Assembly: GCF_018687715.1 (NCBI RefSeq)
Contig: NC_056752.1
Span: 44,910,501 to 44,974,500 of the forward strand
DNA length: 64,000 nt
DNA from: Carya illinoinensis
Taxonomy: Eukaryota; Streptophyta; Magnoliopsida; Fagales; Juglandaceae
Direction of reading: 5' to 3'
Part shown: piece after piece, positions 25,560 through 37,591 of the stretch
How the letters are laid out: each line of letters opens with the position of its first letter
How positions within the stretch are numbered: the first letter of the stretch is position 1
Notes under the pieces: model-generated
The model's input: the letters and a program-made list of their open reading frames with translations, nothing else
What the model was told of the DNA's origin: nothing
Databases searched by the model: none
Program-made: the position numbers and the translations under genes

Positions 25560-28500
25560 CTAATTAGTTTGGGAAGATTCTGATGCCTCGTTATTTTCCT
25601 GATCAGCAGGTACTGGAGTGCTAGATGATCCTTCATCATCAGCAGGTGCTGGAGTGCTTGATGATCCTTCATCATCAGGTGCTGGAGTGCTAGATGATCC
25701 CGTTAAAGTAGGGCTTGCTGTTGGACTGTATCTCCTAACTACTCTATCTTTGTTTTTACTCCACCATTCCTCTGCCTGGTGCTCGTTAAACCTTCGTTTA
25801 CTGAAAAAAGGTTTGGATGCAGATGCATGAGGCCACGAAGATTGAATTTATTAGATACATTATATTATCATCAACAATTTCTTCAGAGGATGGAAACACA
25901 CAGATAGACAAATATGAGCAATAGGTATATCAAAGGAGCTATATCTGATTTGGACATATATCAAACACCATCACTTTATACAAGTTTATATAGAAGCATA
26001 ATACAGGCAAACACGTCCATATAGCAAAAAAAATGTTGAAGATAATTTGTAGTTTTGGGTTTCTAGCTTACATGGTGGAGGCACACCCACATACATACTG
26101 TGATGGGCTTCAATGCAAGTAATGAAACACTTGAGAACCAAAATGCATAGATATATGTGGAAATGAGCTAGGCATGTGGGAGATCACACTGTACAAAAAG
26201 TGAATTATTGATATTTTTTGTTGGGTCAAGTATTTACTTGAGTACCTGAATCTCACTCGCTTAAAAATTTTAGTACCATCTCGAAGTAGAATGACTGTAA
26301 CATAAACACCGGGTTCAAATTGTTCAATAACTTCTTTTTCTTCATTCCTCATTGTTGATGATCCAGGCAATCTTGAGCCAGTTTCTGAGCTTGGTTGAGA
26401 TAGAGGACCTTTTGTGTCAGAAACAGATGGTCTATTACTCTCCTGAAGAATATTTCTCCCATCCTCCACAACTCTTGCAATATTTGCATGGCCTTGAGTC
26501 ATTTTATCTCGCATCTTAGAAGACTCATTGAGAGAGGATGTTATATGAGATGTGTATTGTTGGTCAGACTCTAAGTCTTCAGGCAGAGACGAAGATATAT
26601 CAGATGTTTCAGTTGTGTTTAAAAAATCTTCAACTTGAGAATGCATGTCTTTAAAGGTTTCACTGTCAGAAACCTCTGGAGGCACCTTCTCTATCACTTC
26701 CTTCAACTGAAATAAAAAAGTTCAGCAAGAACAGTCTAATTAGCATGATTAACTAATGATTAAACCAATATAATGAAAGGGGAAAATACAATTACCATTC
26801 CATTCATGTTGCAAAATCCGAGAACCATGCAATTGAATTGTAGTTTCGTTTCCCCAACAATGATTCAATTGCATGCTACTCAGATTTTGCAATATGAATG
26901 GAATGATCTAATCTAATCCTATTATTTATAAAGAAAAGATATATATTTTTATAAGGACAATTTTATTAAAACGAATGAAGTAGGAATTTGTATTCAGCAA
27001 TTAAAATACCTGTTCTGCAACAGACTTGACAAGTTCCCTTGCTACTGTATACTTGGAAGATTCCTCTTTAGCTAATGAAGCAGCTTGTCTAGCATTTCTA
27101 TGTAAATTCTTAAGCTCCACATCTTGTGCATCGCACTTTTGCTTCAAATATCTAACCTGAAGTGAAGGAGAGGAGAAAAGGAATGAAATTATACCTGTGG
27201 GACAGCCTCACAGTTTAAATCCCAAACCAATAAAGTAACAGGATGAAGAGAAGAATGTTATATTTACAAAAGGTACATAAACCTTACATCGTTTTGCAAC
27301 TTCAAGACTTCTTGATTCAATAGTTCATTTGTCTTCCTGAGACCATCAATAAGACTCCTAGAGAATGGGGGAGTGCCAGAGCGTGGAGGGCTTGGTTTCC
27401 TCAAGTATGGTGAAGCAGGTCTTGAGTTCATGTGGAGATGAGGCGGCGATGGCCTTACAGGCTTCAAAGCATTTTGAAGAGCACTGAATGAACTTGGAAA
27501 TGCAATATCTTTCAGTTGTAACAGTGATGGAACTTGAGAAGCCCGCACTATAGAAGGAGAATCAGATCTAGTCCCAGGATTTCTGGACTTGATCTCAAGG
27601 TATTTGACTGGTTCTGTAGTGGGAGACAGCAAAACCCTTGACGACCTTGCCTCTACCCTATCTAATCTTTCCCTGGAATCTATTGAACGGCGAGGAACTG
27701 TAGTTTTTCTATTTGTGTGAGCAGTGTAGCCAACGTCAGCAGTTTTAAGTTTTGCATAGCAAGCATCACATACACGATGGGGTTTGCCAGGAGTTGGAGC
27801 CAATGCTGCTTTCAATGCCTTTCTTGAACTACAAGCATGGCAATGCACCAGTCCACAATTATAACAATTGTGCCTCTTTCTGGTAAAACCAAATGCTTGC
27901 CGACAACCAGAGCAAACGGATTGGTCTGCTCCAGAGACCCATTTATGGATGCATATACTTGAAGTAAAGTTTGAGCCACAATATATATTCTTTACATGCC
28001 TATCTTTTAAGGCTTCAACTAGTGTTGGATATTTCCGGTCTTCTGTGTTCCCATGTCCCAATCTTCCATTGGCACCTCTCCCCCAAGTGTATACTTCACT
28101 TCTAGATGTAAGGACGGCAACATGATTTGCCCCACAAGATATTTCTTCAACAAATTCACCAACCAATTTATCTTGTACCAAGCAAGGTACCCTTCCATCA
28201 GAGGTTGGATTGCCGAGCTGACCGTATGCAGTGGCACCCATGGTAAACACATGACCTGATGTAGTGAGGCCAACAGTCAGTGTATGTCCACAAGCAAGCT
28301 GGTGGAAGTTATAATCAATAAGTGAAGAGACACAGGTGGGAAGAAGATAAGTGTCCTTGCTTCCATGGCCCAAACGGTGTTTGTCACCATCACCCCACGT
28401 GAACAACTTTTTAGACGAAACATTGGCACCAGTCTGGCCGATAACCTCTACAATGGCTGCAGTATGCCATACTCCACAAGCAATCTTAATAGTCTTCAGT

Positions 28501-31500
28501 CCACTCAATGATTGTACCTCCTTGGGATAGGAAACACTCTCGCGATTTCCATGTCCCAAAACACCATATGTTCCATCACCAAATGTGAACAATTTTCCAT
28601 TGGAAGTTGCCAATGCTGAATGCCATGTGCCACATGCAACAGATAAAACCTGAAGTCCTTCTAACGGACCAGTAACCCTTTTAGGTATCCAATGGCTAAC
28701 ATCTGTTCCATGACCAAGAAGTCCAGCATTATGGGTACCATCACCCCAGGTAAACAAATCACCAGATGTAGATACAGCACAAGTATGATAATCTCCACAT
28801 GAAACAAAATCTACATTAGTAACTGCTAGAAACTCAACAAGATGGGGGCGGCTAAAGTCTTTATCAATCCCATGACCAAGCCTACCTCCGGATTCCTCTC
28901 CCCAGGTAAAAACCTCACCTTGCCTTGTTACAAGAGCAACATGTCGCACACCACAAGCAATCTGGTGAACATCAAGAACAACATTAGACTCCAAGGGCTT
29001 AGGAGTAAGGACATCAGTTTGTGTGGGAACTTGACTCATAGAACTATCATGTGAAATCCCATCGCTCAATACCTCCCCCCATACATAAATATCTCCCAAT
29101 GATTCTATGTCATCTGGTCCAGATCCTCCACTAGAACAACTAGGATTGCTGGAAACACTAAAACGAACACCATCTCCAGAACTTGTTCTCATTTGCATAT
29201 TGGCACGCACTGAATCCACATCTGAGCTTGCCAAGTTCAATGAAGATTCACAAGAATTCCAAACACAAGATGCCCTGCCTTGAGCAATACTTGAAGTGAA
29301 ATCTAGTGTTGCACCAAAAGGACAGCCGTTCTGAATAAAGTCACCACTTTTATCTAGCTAAATAGGAAAAAAAAAAAAAAAACTAAATTAGATGTTCTGA
29401 AAAAACTTCTCCACAAACAAGTGTTCAAAAGTAGTTCGGCCAACAATGTGTTGTTACATTCTTCACGTTCGTATCATGATGGCTCCATAAAATGCATGTA
29501 TAGTGCAAAAGATGTCATAGAAAACCTAATACGTCAATCAGCATCTAATATCAGTTAAGTTGGCCTGGAGTACTAGATTAAAGCCAATTTCAAACTAAGT
29601 TTCAAAGGAGCAATATGTTGTGATAAAACAAAGGAGAAAGCTCTCGTAAATAAAAATCTAAACCTCCACAGGTCAGTACAGTGGTAGAAAAGCATGAATA
29701 TTAGTAGCCATTGGAAAAAAGCATTTTATATTTTTTTAATTGATTTATATGTATTTTCATGTTAGAAAATATTGTTTTAGTTTATTTGATGGACGCAATT
29801 CCATAATATCTTGACGATGGTTGATAAATTTTTTCTCTTCTGGGGATATATAATCTAGGAGTTGGTTTAACATATCATTGAAATGTAACACACAATGCAG
29901 TTTCTTGCCAACCAGAACATTGAACTGGAAAAAAATAAAATAAAATTCTGGAAAATTATCAACCAGATTGCTTTTTAGCAGCTGATTCCTGGATATCATC
30001 ATACCACTTAAAATGGACACAAGGTTTAATATGAATATGACCTCCCAACAAGGCAACAAATTAGTTTCAACCAGAATAATAATTATTTAATGTCCAAGAT
30101 TATTAAAAGTGTTGGAACACAATTTTCAACTTTCAACCACAAGGTAAAGGAAATCTTACAAAGTATATATTGTAGTTAAAAATAACTCCCTCATTGGTGG
30201 ATTTGTGCTAAATGGTAACTCACATCCTTCAAAGTATATATAAAAAAATAACTCCCGCATAGGTGTGGATTTGTGTTAATGGGGACTCACATCCGAAAGA
30301 TCACTTCTAGTCCTTCTACTACGCTGTTGTCCAGTAGAAATCAATGCCTTAAGGCCTGCAAACCATACCTCTGCCTCAGCTTTGTCTTTGCAGATCTATA
30401 AATATGAAAAGTCAAGGATCTGGAGATGAACTTTTCATCAAGCTGACATAAAACAAACCAAAATGATTAATTGATCTTTACTAACCAGATCAAGTGATCG
30501 TTCCCCGTTATTATATAGAAGGGAAAATGACAAGTAATCCTTTTCAGGACGCAAATATCGTCTAAAAACAGCCTGTAAAAAGTTGCAAATAGAAGTTAGT
30601 TCATGCCAGCTTTGGGAAACAAAATTCATGACCTATTTCGAAAGAGATCGGTTCAGTGATACGACTATATCATCAATTAAATGCGAATAGAAGTCTTTAA
30701 CTCACAGTTCTCTGTCCAGGGATAATCCGTGAGACTGAAGATAATTTCAGATTCCTTTCTTCTCCATTTGAGTACCAGACCAGTGTTGTTTCATCCTGTT
30801 GATACAACAAAATGTAAAGTCATTCATACACAGTATACTTGAGAGTTATGTCATGACTATCCATACTGGAGAAGATGAAGCTGGTACATAGAGATCACAA
30901 CACGCCTCACATTATGACAATCCAAATTATGTAAGTCTACTTTGCTATGCATACACATAGCAACTAACAAACGTGACACATTACCAAGAGTTACAGCAGG
31001 CACAAATTCCACTAAAGTCATACTGAGTCAACATCCTTCTTGCCAATGCATAACATACTCTCAGCTCCTCTTTAAAAGGTCATCTCTTTGACAACAATCT
31101 GATCATTTCTACTTCTTTCCCCATCTGAGAGTAGCTGGCCCATATATGCATGGTGTATCATGTCTAGAATGAAGAATTTTAAAAACACGAAAACAGTATT
31201 TGCTCTCATAGAAATTAACTCACCGTAGAAATTCTGAATGGGCAGAGCTTAGGCTTCCCTTTCCGACTATACTTTATTAATTGAGTACCTTTTTTCAAAG
31301 CAATGAGCGCCTTCAAAAGAGGTAAAAAAAAAAATTAAAATAAATAAATGTTAAGAGCACTCAGACATGCCAAGCTTTATTAACTTGTAACTACCTGAAA
31401 TCACGTGTGTTAACAGCTCTGTGTTAGTGAAACAGTAGGCTGGCATTCCATTGTAACATCAATTAACTTTTTCATTGCAACATAAAAAATGCTCAAAAGT

Positions 31501-34016
31501 ATTACAAAGTGATAATTGAAGTGACCACATAATAAGGCATCCTATAAAAAATTCGACCAGTTAATTAATAGCATTCTATTGTTAGCTTTTGATAATCCCA
31601 TACAGAAATGACAAAAGTTAATTTCCATATGGTAGCTTTCCCATATTATTTTCGTGTAGCTTTTATGTATGAACTGTTAACGTTTTGGTATGATTAAAAA
31701 TCCAAGCAGGTTTCTTACTTGCATTTTTCATCGATGGTTCTATAGCCACAGCTATAATTACTTTTATCTCCCATTAATCGCAATTCTAAGCTTTATCACA
31801 GCCAATGTTATATTACAATTAGGAAAGGAACAATTTTATACATATTTTTGGCCTATATATGCAACACATAAAGTCTAGGTTCTTATTCCTTTGACATGAA
31901 CAATTAACTTTAGAAAATATCACTTCAGAGAAATGATATACACTAATGACTTCTAAAAAAAAAAAAAGATGAATATTGATGAAGCGATGGCACACCCTGT
32001 GCACAAAATGAACGGAGACTTAAATTTGCATTAGTAATAGTCTTCACATATGAAGTCTATCAAGATTTTGCAAGAGTTATTTACAAAGTTTATCGTTGTT
32101 CAAACAATTAATCTTAAAATCAGGGTTTCATTATATCTTATATTTAATATATTTGTGCTTAATGTGGCAGATGATACCATTGTGCTTAATGTGGTGCCTA
32201 TGGTCGGAAAGGAATGATAGGTGTTTTAACAACAAGGAGCGGGTAGTGGGGGATATCTGGAATTTTTTTGTATTCTCTATTTTCCAATGGTTTTCTGCTA
32301 TTGTATTGAAGGGTGGGAATGTTCATGAGTTTTTATCTGCTTTTCAGCTCACTAGAATGTAACTAGGTGTCTCACTTTGTATACTTCCTGTGTACTTGGG
32401 CACTGCCTTATTTCTTTCTAATCAATAAAGATTATTACTTATAAAAAAAAGACATATAATATTTATGTTTAATACGCATAATACTTATGTTTAACACGTT
32501 TAATACTTATGTTTAACAAGTTTAATACTTATGTTTAATAAATTTTATACGTACAATACATGTAATACTTATGTGCTATACTTATAATAATCAATTTTTT
32601 GTATTCTCTATTTTCCAATGGTTTTCTGCTATTGTATTGAAGGGTGGGAATGTTCATGAGTTTTTATCTGCTTTTCAGCTCACTAGAATGTAACTAGGTG
32701 TCTCACTTTGTATACTTCCTGTGTACTTGGGCACTGCCTTATTTCTTTCTAATCAATAAAGATTATTACTTATAAAAAAAAGACATATAATATTTATGTT
32801 TAATACGCATAATACTTATGTTTAACACGTTTAATACTTATGTTTAACAAGTTTAATACTTATGTTTAATAAATTTTATACGTACAATACATGTAATACT
32901 TATGTGCTATACTTATAATAATCAATACGTTTAATATAGCTATGCTTATACATACGTATTAATACGTTTAATACCTATGTTTTATAATTATGCTTAATAT
33001 TTATGTTTAATACGTATAAGGATGATATTTTATACTTATTTTTAATACATATAATACTTATGTTTAATAAATTTAATACTTATGTTTAATACTTGGACAA
33101 TACTAGGATGACTCTCAAATGTGCCCGCTAAATATGCCCCTAGTGTAATTGCACTTTTTTTTTTTCTTTTTCTTTCAAACATTTAAAAAAAAATACATAA
33201 ATTCGCTAGTAATCATTTCCTTAACTATTAAGAAAAAAATAATTAAAAATAAAATAAAATACACGAGGGGGCATATTTGGTGGGCGCATTTTATACCTAC
33301 ACAGAATAGTTATGTTTATACTTATGTTTAAAATTTATGTTTAATACTTTTAATACTTGTGTTTATTAATACGTTTTAATACTTGTATTTAATATATTTT
33401 AATATGTATAATACTTATATTCAATATGTGTAATACGTTTTAATACTTGTGTTTAATACTTATATTTAATACATTTAAGACGTATAATTAATACTTGTGT
33501 TTAATACGTTTTATACGTATAATACTACCAAATGAAAGGAAATATAAATAATAACTATTTTCATTGGCATAATTTATATTATCACTACTTTACCATCCAA
33601 TTTTCAGAAATTACGTTTTCATTTTCTTTTTTAGTATTTTTTAAATTTTATTTTGGCATATATTGTAAAAAGTATGGATCTTTAACTTTGATCTGGGTAT
33701 ACCTTGGTGTTCATTTAAGAACCCTTTGAGAACATAATTATACAAATACACTGGAAAAATCCTCCTTAAGAGTATGTTTTAATGCTAATAAAACCTATGA
33801 CATAAAGGACCTAATAAACTACAATGACAAGTTATATGAATGCATTGTTATTTAACAATACAATGATACATTAGATTGAAGAACATAACTAATCCCTCAA
33901 TTCCATCTAAACTAAACAGAAAATTCGAAGGAAAAAAGAAAATTAAGGCCGAGTGAAGGGAAACTGACTTGCTCAATGTCTCGCTCATGTTTCCCATGAC
34001 TAGCAGGATCTGCCAT
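25560..34016 (-). CDS. PRAF: PH-RCC1-FYVE-BRX protein (PRAF family)
   Basis: Nine coding exons: 34016-33969, 31310-31224, 30795-30706, 30572-30486, 30395-30291, 29357-27288, 27156-27010, 26706-26246 and 25800-25560. They total 3336 nt (1111 residues), with phases closing throughout and family-typical length. The PH-like domain is spread over exons 1-5 ([16 protein letters not shown], then [20 protein letters not shown] and [13 protein letters not shown]). Exon 6 carries RCC1 repeats (about 220-610; repeated GHG/WG...HTAA motifs) and a FYVE zinc finger (about 612-675) with the plant [10 protein letters not shown] variant. A coiled coil (about 820-880) and a BRX domain (about 1003-1058, [24 protein letters not shown]) follow. 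PRAF proteins bind phosphoinositides; RCC1 and BRX modules suggest small-GTPase and polarity roles, which here is family knowledge. Odd: a triplicated Ser/Pro/acidic C-terminal repeat, and a 2.66-kb first intron full of repeats. Confidence 0.96.
25596..25697 (-). repeat. In-frame 33-36-nt tandem repeat encoding the PRAF C-terminus
   Basis: Three tandem units encode [23 protein letters not shown] and [11 protein letters not shown] (residues about 1067-1100), just after the BRX domain. The nucleotide units are near identical and in frame, so length changes by slippage would preserve the reading frame. Confidence 0.9.
26795..26906. other. 112-nt hairpin-forming inverted repeat in PRAF intron 7
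   Basis: Arms 26795-26838 and 26863-26906 (44 nt each) are inverse complements at about 39 of 44 positions, separated by 24 nt. The closing end is 'cattccattcat' and the inner end 'catgcaattgaat'. It lies between PRAF exons 26706 and 27010. Shape and size resemble a microRNA precursor or a very small foldback element; I do not recognise the arm sequence as a known microRNA. Confidence 0.75.
32157..32445 (+). mobile_element. 5'-truncated LINE 3' end in PRAF intron 1
   Basis: A frame reading [16 protein letters not shown] and DIWNFF resembles the extreme C-terminus of plant LINE ORF2 downstream of the zf-RVT domain. It ends in a stop (32360-32362), a short 3' UTR with 'aatcaataaagattattact' and an oligo-A (32443-32450). 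Only the last 60-70 codons remain, typical of 5' truncation during target-primed reverse transcription. It lies antisense to PRAF. Confidence 0.75.
32265..32926. repeat. 331-bp tandem duplication of the LINE tail and flanking minisatellite
   Basis: The segment from 'tttttgtattctctattttc' through the LINE 3' UTR, oligo-A and adjoining 'aatacttatgttt' repeats to 'cttataataatcaat' occurs twice at an offset of exactly 331 bases (copy 1 about 32265-32595, copy 2 about 32596-32926). I see no differences by eye. Either a recent unequal event or an assembly duplication. Confidence 0.9.
32450..33530. repeat. Degenerate 'taatacttatgttt' minisatellite
   Basis: Dozens of irregular copies of words such as 'ttaatacttatgtttaatac', with variants 'aatacgt', 'aacacgt' and 'aataaattt', run from the LINE oligo-A to about 33530 in PRAF intron 1. 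It is interrupted by a MITE at about 33112-33295. It probably grew from the LINE's A-rich tail. Confidence 0.8.
33112..33295. repeat. MITE inside the minisatellite
   Basis: Left arm 'aaatgtgcccgctaaatatg' and inverted right arm 'aaatgcgcccaccaaatatg' match at 17 of 20 bases and continue into 'cccctagtgt' and 'ccccctcgtgt'. The AT-rich interior contrasts with the surrounding repeat words. Target duplication not resolved inside the repetitive context. Confidence 0.6.
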
Positions 34017-34424
34017 TCCATCTGAAAAGACAATAAGGAAAGCGAGGAGGACGAAGCTCAACCGAAAATTGCATCCGGAGGTAATGCGGCGGCGACTTGC
34101 GTGCCCCAGTCTTCATAGATGCATATGCTTTCTTCTTTTATGTTGGCCTCTCATCAAAATCACTCTCTACACTCAAAATCAAGATTGCAAAACGAAGAGC
34201 AATGAAAGGGACAAACAAAATCACCCCGAGAAACTCAAATCTCAAAGATCACGGCGTGTATTCTTGATCCGCAAAACATCGATCGATGAGCCAGATAACA
34301 GACTTCATAGAACCTGAGTCATGTATGATATATCAGGAACTTGGTTTACGATTTCACAGTGTTTGACCGAATTGGACATGCAAAAGGATCATGAACCCCA
34401 ACCCAATGCAGATAGATCGGAGAT

Positions 34425-34462
<38 letters not shown>

Positions 34463-34873
34463 GCGAAATGAGAGGGAGGTAAGCGGTCAGATTGTGGATA
34501 GAGGTTTGCAGCTTGAAAAACACTTGGGACGAGATATTGGCGCGCATCTTTAACTGCTTCCACATCACCAACTTTGCCGTTTAAGCTATACTCTTTTCTT
34601 TTTAATTAGGTTCCTAGAAGTACGAAAATAATATTATAAAAACATATTGCATATCTGCAATCATAGATGGCCTATTAAGTTTAAATAAATTATTATTTAC
34701 TTCACTCCCGTAAGACGAGGTAACATTATGCATTAACTGTTGATTTTTTTTTTTTTTTTAAAAATAATCCTTGATAAAAAGAACGAGATAAAAGTATAGT
34801 ATATATTGTTACTCATACTTATAGTTAAAATTCATACTAAATTATTGATTCTTAAATTGGGAGAATTTATAAA
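34017..34873. other. PRAF 5' flank with a (GA)n run
   Basis: Upstream of the PRAF ATG. A (GA)14 run lies at 34427-34455, a CT-rich element on the gene's sense strand and possibly part of the 5' leader or promoter. The antisense frames across it are products of the repeat. No other gene seen. Confidence 0.45.
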
Positions 34874-35093
34874 GGGCTTTGCTACATACAGTCGCCACAT
34901 GTAGTCAGCGTGCAGTCGGCTGCACGGAATGAATAAAAAAAATTATAAAAAATTTTTTTATATTCAAGGGGACCTACATGAATTATAAAAAATTATAAAA
35001 ATAATTTTTTTTTTCATGTAGGTCCCGTATTAATTTTTTTTTTACAGCCGACTGTACGCCGACTGCATCTGCCGACTGCAAAAAGTATTTCTC
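34874..35093. mobile_element. Mutator-like MITE with 9-bp target duplication
   Basis: A 220-bp element with long imperfect terminal inverted repeats: left 'cagtcgccacatgtagtcag' and 'cgtgcagtcggctg'; right, inverted, 'cagtcggcagatgcagtcgg' and 'cgtacagtcggctg'. A second inner inverted pair ('gggacctacatgaa' and 'ttcatgtaggtccc') lies around the AT-rich centre. It is flanked by an exact 9-bp direct repeat, atttataaa (34865-34873 and 35094-35102), the size typical of Mutator-superfamily insertions. No coding capacity. Confidence 0.8.
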
Positions 35094-35102
35094 ATTTATA
35101 AA

Positions 35103-35793
35103 TAATACAAACACAACTATTATTAGGGTGCACAAAAACTGATCAGAATTGGCCAGAATCGATACGAACGCTTTGTCGGAGTACGAAACGGGTTGAAATT
35201 GACAGAGAATCGGTCGGCTGACAATCCAAATACGTTAAAACCGACGTTGATTAGTTTGATTCTTGTTTGAACCTGGTTCGAATCGTCGAACCATTTGATT
35301 ATAAATATTTTTATATATATCTTAGATAAAACGACAATATTTCTCTTTGTTATTTTATACGTATTGTTTTGAAAAAGAAAAAGAAAAAAAATGAAACGAT
35401 ACCTTTTGATTTAATATAACAAACAACGTGGTTTCAATTTAAGATTTAATACTCTCATTCATTTTTTATTATTATTCCGATTCTCACTCTCTCTTTTCTA
35501 ATAGGTGGCGGCGCATCTCTCTCTCTCTCTCTTCTCGCCGTCTACGACACATCTCTCTTTCATCATAACACCAAACCATCTCCCTTATCACGCCAACTCA
35601 TTTATGAGTTTCAAATCATTTGACGATTTGTGATGCTGAAATAGTCGACTTTCCGTCTCATCACGACGACGAAAGGAAGCCAACAACTGATTGAGATCAC
35701 ATCAATACAGATGTCGCTGACTTTCTCTCCCTTTACTAGCCGATTTCGACTTATATTATCCATGTATATAAGTTGTTTGGTTTTCACTCTAAC
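35103..35793. other. Intergenic DNA
   Basis: No gene recognised. A block at 35120-35290 is rich in 'aatcg', 'gaacc' and 'accga' words, possibly an old transposon terminus. A (TC)n run lies at about 35516-35533. Confidence 0.4.
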
Positions 35794-36199
35794 TGTTGAA
35801 AATTTAGACCTCCCAAATTCACCCTCATAGATCTACCCTTTGTAGGAATAATAAGAAAAATAGAGAAATAATAACAACATAAGAAATTTACGTGGAAACT
35901 CTAAAATAGTAGAAAAAAACCACCAGACTAAAAAAAGAAAATTTACTATGTAAAAAATTGTTACAATCACACAATTTTTCTCCTCACTCCAAACATACCC
36001 ACAAAGTTCCTCACTAGTAAAACTTTAATTTTACACCTCTTTCCCTTTTACAAAAAGGTCAATAGAGGAATTTAACTAAAGTCAAAAGTTACTAGATAAA
36101 TTTTCAACTGGTACACTTAAACTTATTTATAACTTGGCCTAATGCTTACCTATTTATATCCCACTGGTGTGTGACTAAAAAAGAAGCAATTAGTCAACA
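35794..36199 (-). repeat. 3' LTR of the GAG-only element
   Basis: 406 bp, TG...CA ends. Aligns with 37592-38014 but with many substitutions and small indels, including loss of the 'ctaagaggctaagcctctt' segment present near 37921 in the other LTR. Confidence 0.85.
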
Positions 36200-36549
36200 A
36201 TCTTCACCTTGCGATTTTGACTGGTCCCACAGTCAAGCTCTACCTCAATGAAGATTTTCATAACTTATGCTATCATGCTTCACCATAAAAGTATACACAT
36301 TCAAAATAAACCAATTCAAAACATTTCACTTCAGCCCATGTCGAAAAAGAATTTTGCTGAAAGTTATGGTGTAACTTCCACATTTGGCTTTCCTGGAAGT
36401 TCATCAGCCATCGACATGAATTTTTACTACACCCTGCATCAATGCCAAACCAATGCATGTGTGCAAACTTGTGAACTAACATTAACACATCCTCGATCAT
36501 GACAATTTTGGAAATTAGCGGCATGCCATAAGGATGTACATGTCTCTTT

Positions 36550-37401
36550 TTAAAGATCAAAATCTTCCATGGAGAGAGACACAACATTAGCATCATTTTC
36601 AATATCTCCATTTACTGACTTGGATCCACTTGCCGAACCTGCTTCATCTCTTGGACAATTTTTCTTGATGTGCCCATATTGTCTACACTTCCAGCAAACT
36701 ACTTTCTTCTTCATGAAATTCTTCATTTTCTCATTTCCAGTTGTTACCATTACTAAGTTCTCAAGTGGAACATTACTTCCACTATTTAGTATTCTCTCTT
36801 CAGAAAAGATTTTACTGGTAACTTCTGAAAAAATTAGTTTCTCATTCCTATGTATCAAAATAGGCTTCATGTGCTCATAGGAAGGTGTAAGAGACCAGAT
36901 AAGTCTCAAGGTTTGATCATCATCATCAATTTTAATTCCAATAGCTTATAGCTCAGCGACAATGCCATTGAGAACGTTTAAATGATCTGAAATAGTTGTA
37001 CCTTCACTCATCCGTAGTTTATGAAACTGCTCATTCAGGTACACACGATTTGAGATGCCTTTCGTTTGATACAACTTTTCAAGTTTTTCCCAGAATTCCT
37101 TTGTCGTAGATATTCCATGTATATTTGCAAGAATATTTTTGGCAAGACACAGACGTATCGCACTTGCTGTTTTCAAATCCAGATCCTTCCAATTTTCATC
37201 GCTCATTTTAGATCTGCTCCTTTTACCAGTCACACTAGTACCAGTGTTGACTTCAGGTGTTGGTATGCTCTTCAATGCCTTGTGTAATTCTGATTGAATC
37301 AAGACATCATTGACTTGTACTCACCACAAGCCAAAATTGATTCTCCTATCAAATTTATCCATCTCAAATCTGACAACATTTGAAGGCATACTTCTTGACA
37401 T
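36550..37401 (-). pseudogene. gag: Copia-type GAG (UBN2 plus CCHC zinc knuckle), two in-frame stops
   Basis: From an ATG at 37401 one frame runs 284 codons without frameshift to a stop at 36550. Recognisable parts are KFDRRINFGLW near the start, SAIRLCLAKNILANIHG, LNEQFHKLRMSEGT and LRLIWSLTPSYEHMKPI of the retrotransposon GAG family, then a CX2CX4HX4C knuckle in CWKCRQYGHIKKNCP. The frame is broken by TGA at 37321-37323 and TAA at 36946-36948. The protein would form the virus-like particle shell; this copy could not produce it whole. A further 350 bp between the stop and the 3' LTR has no recognisable pol domain. Confidence 0.85.
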
Positions 37402-37591
37402 TGCTTTGATAAATTTACTGTAGAAATGAATAGTACATCATTAAGTCAGTTCCCAGTCAAGATTGAAGGGTCACAATGGACATACTTAAAATTTCCAATA
37501 TCATAAATAGAACCTCCTTAGACTGTACGTATCCACACTACCACACCAAAACTCCACCCCACAAAAAGAATCTAGTGGCTTTGATACCAAT

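Noticed and set aside
32450..33530. Regularly spaced repeats resembling a CRISPR-like array
   Set aside because: Repeats are degenerate, variably spaced and without unique spacers, and the genome is plant; this is a minisatellite.
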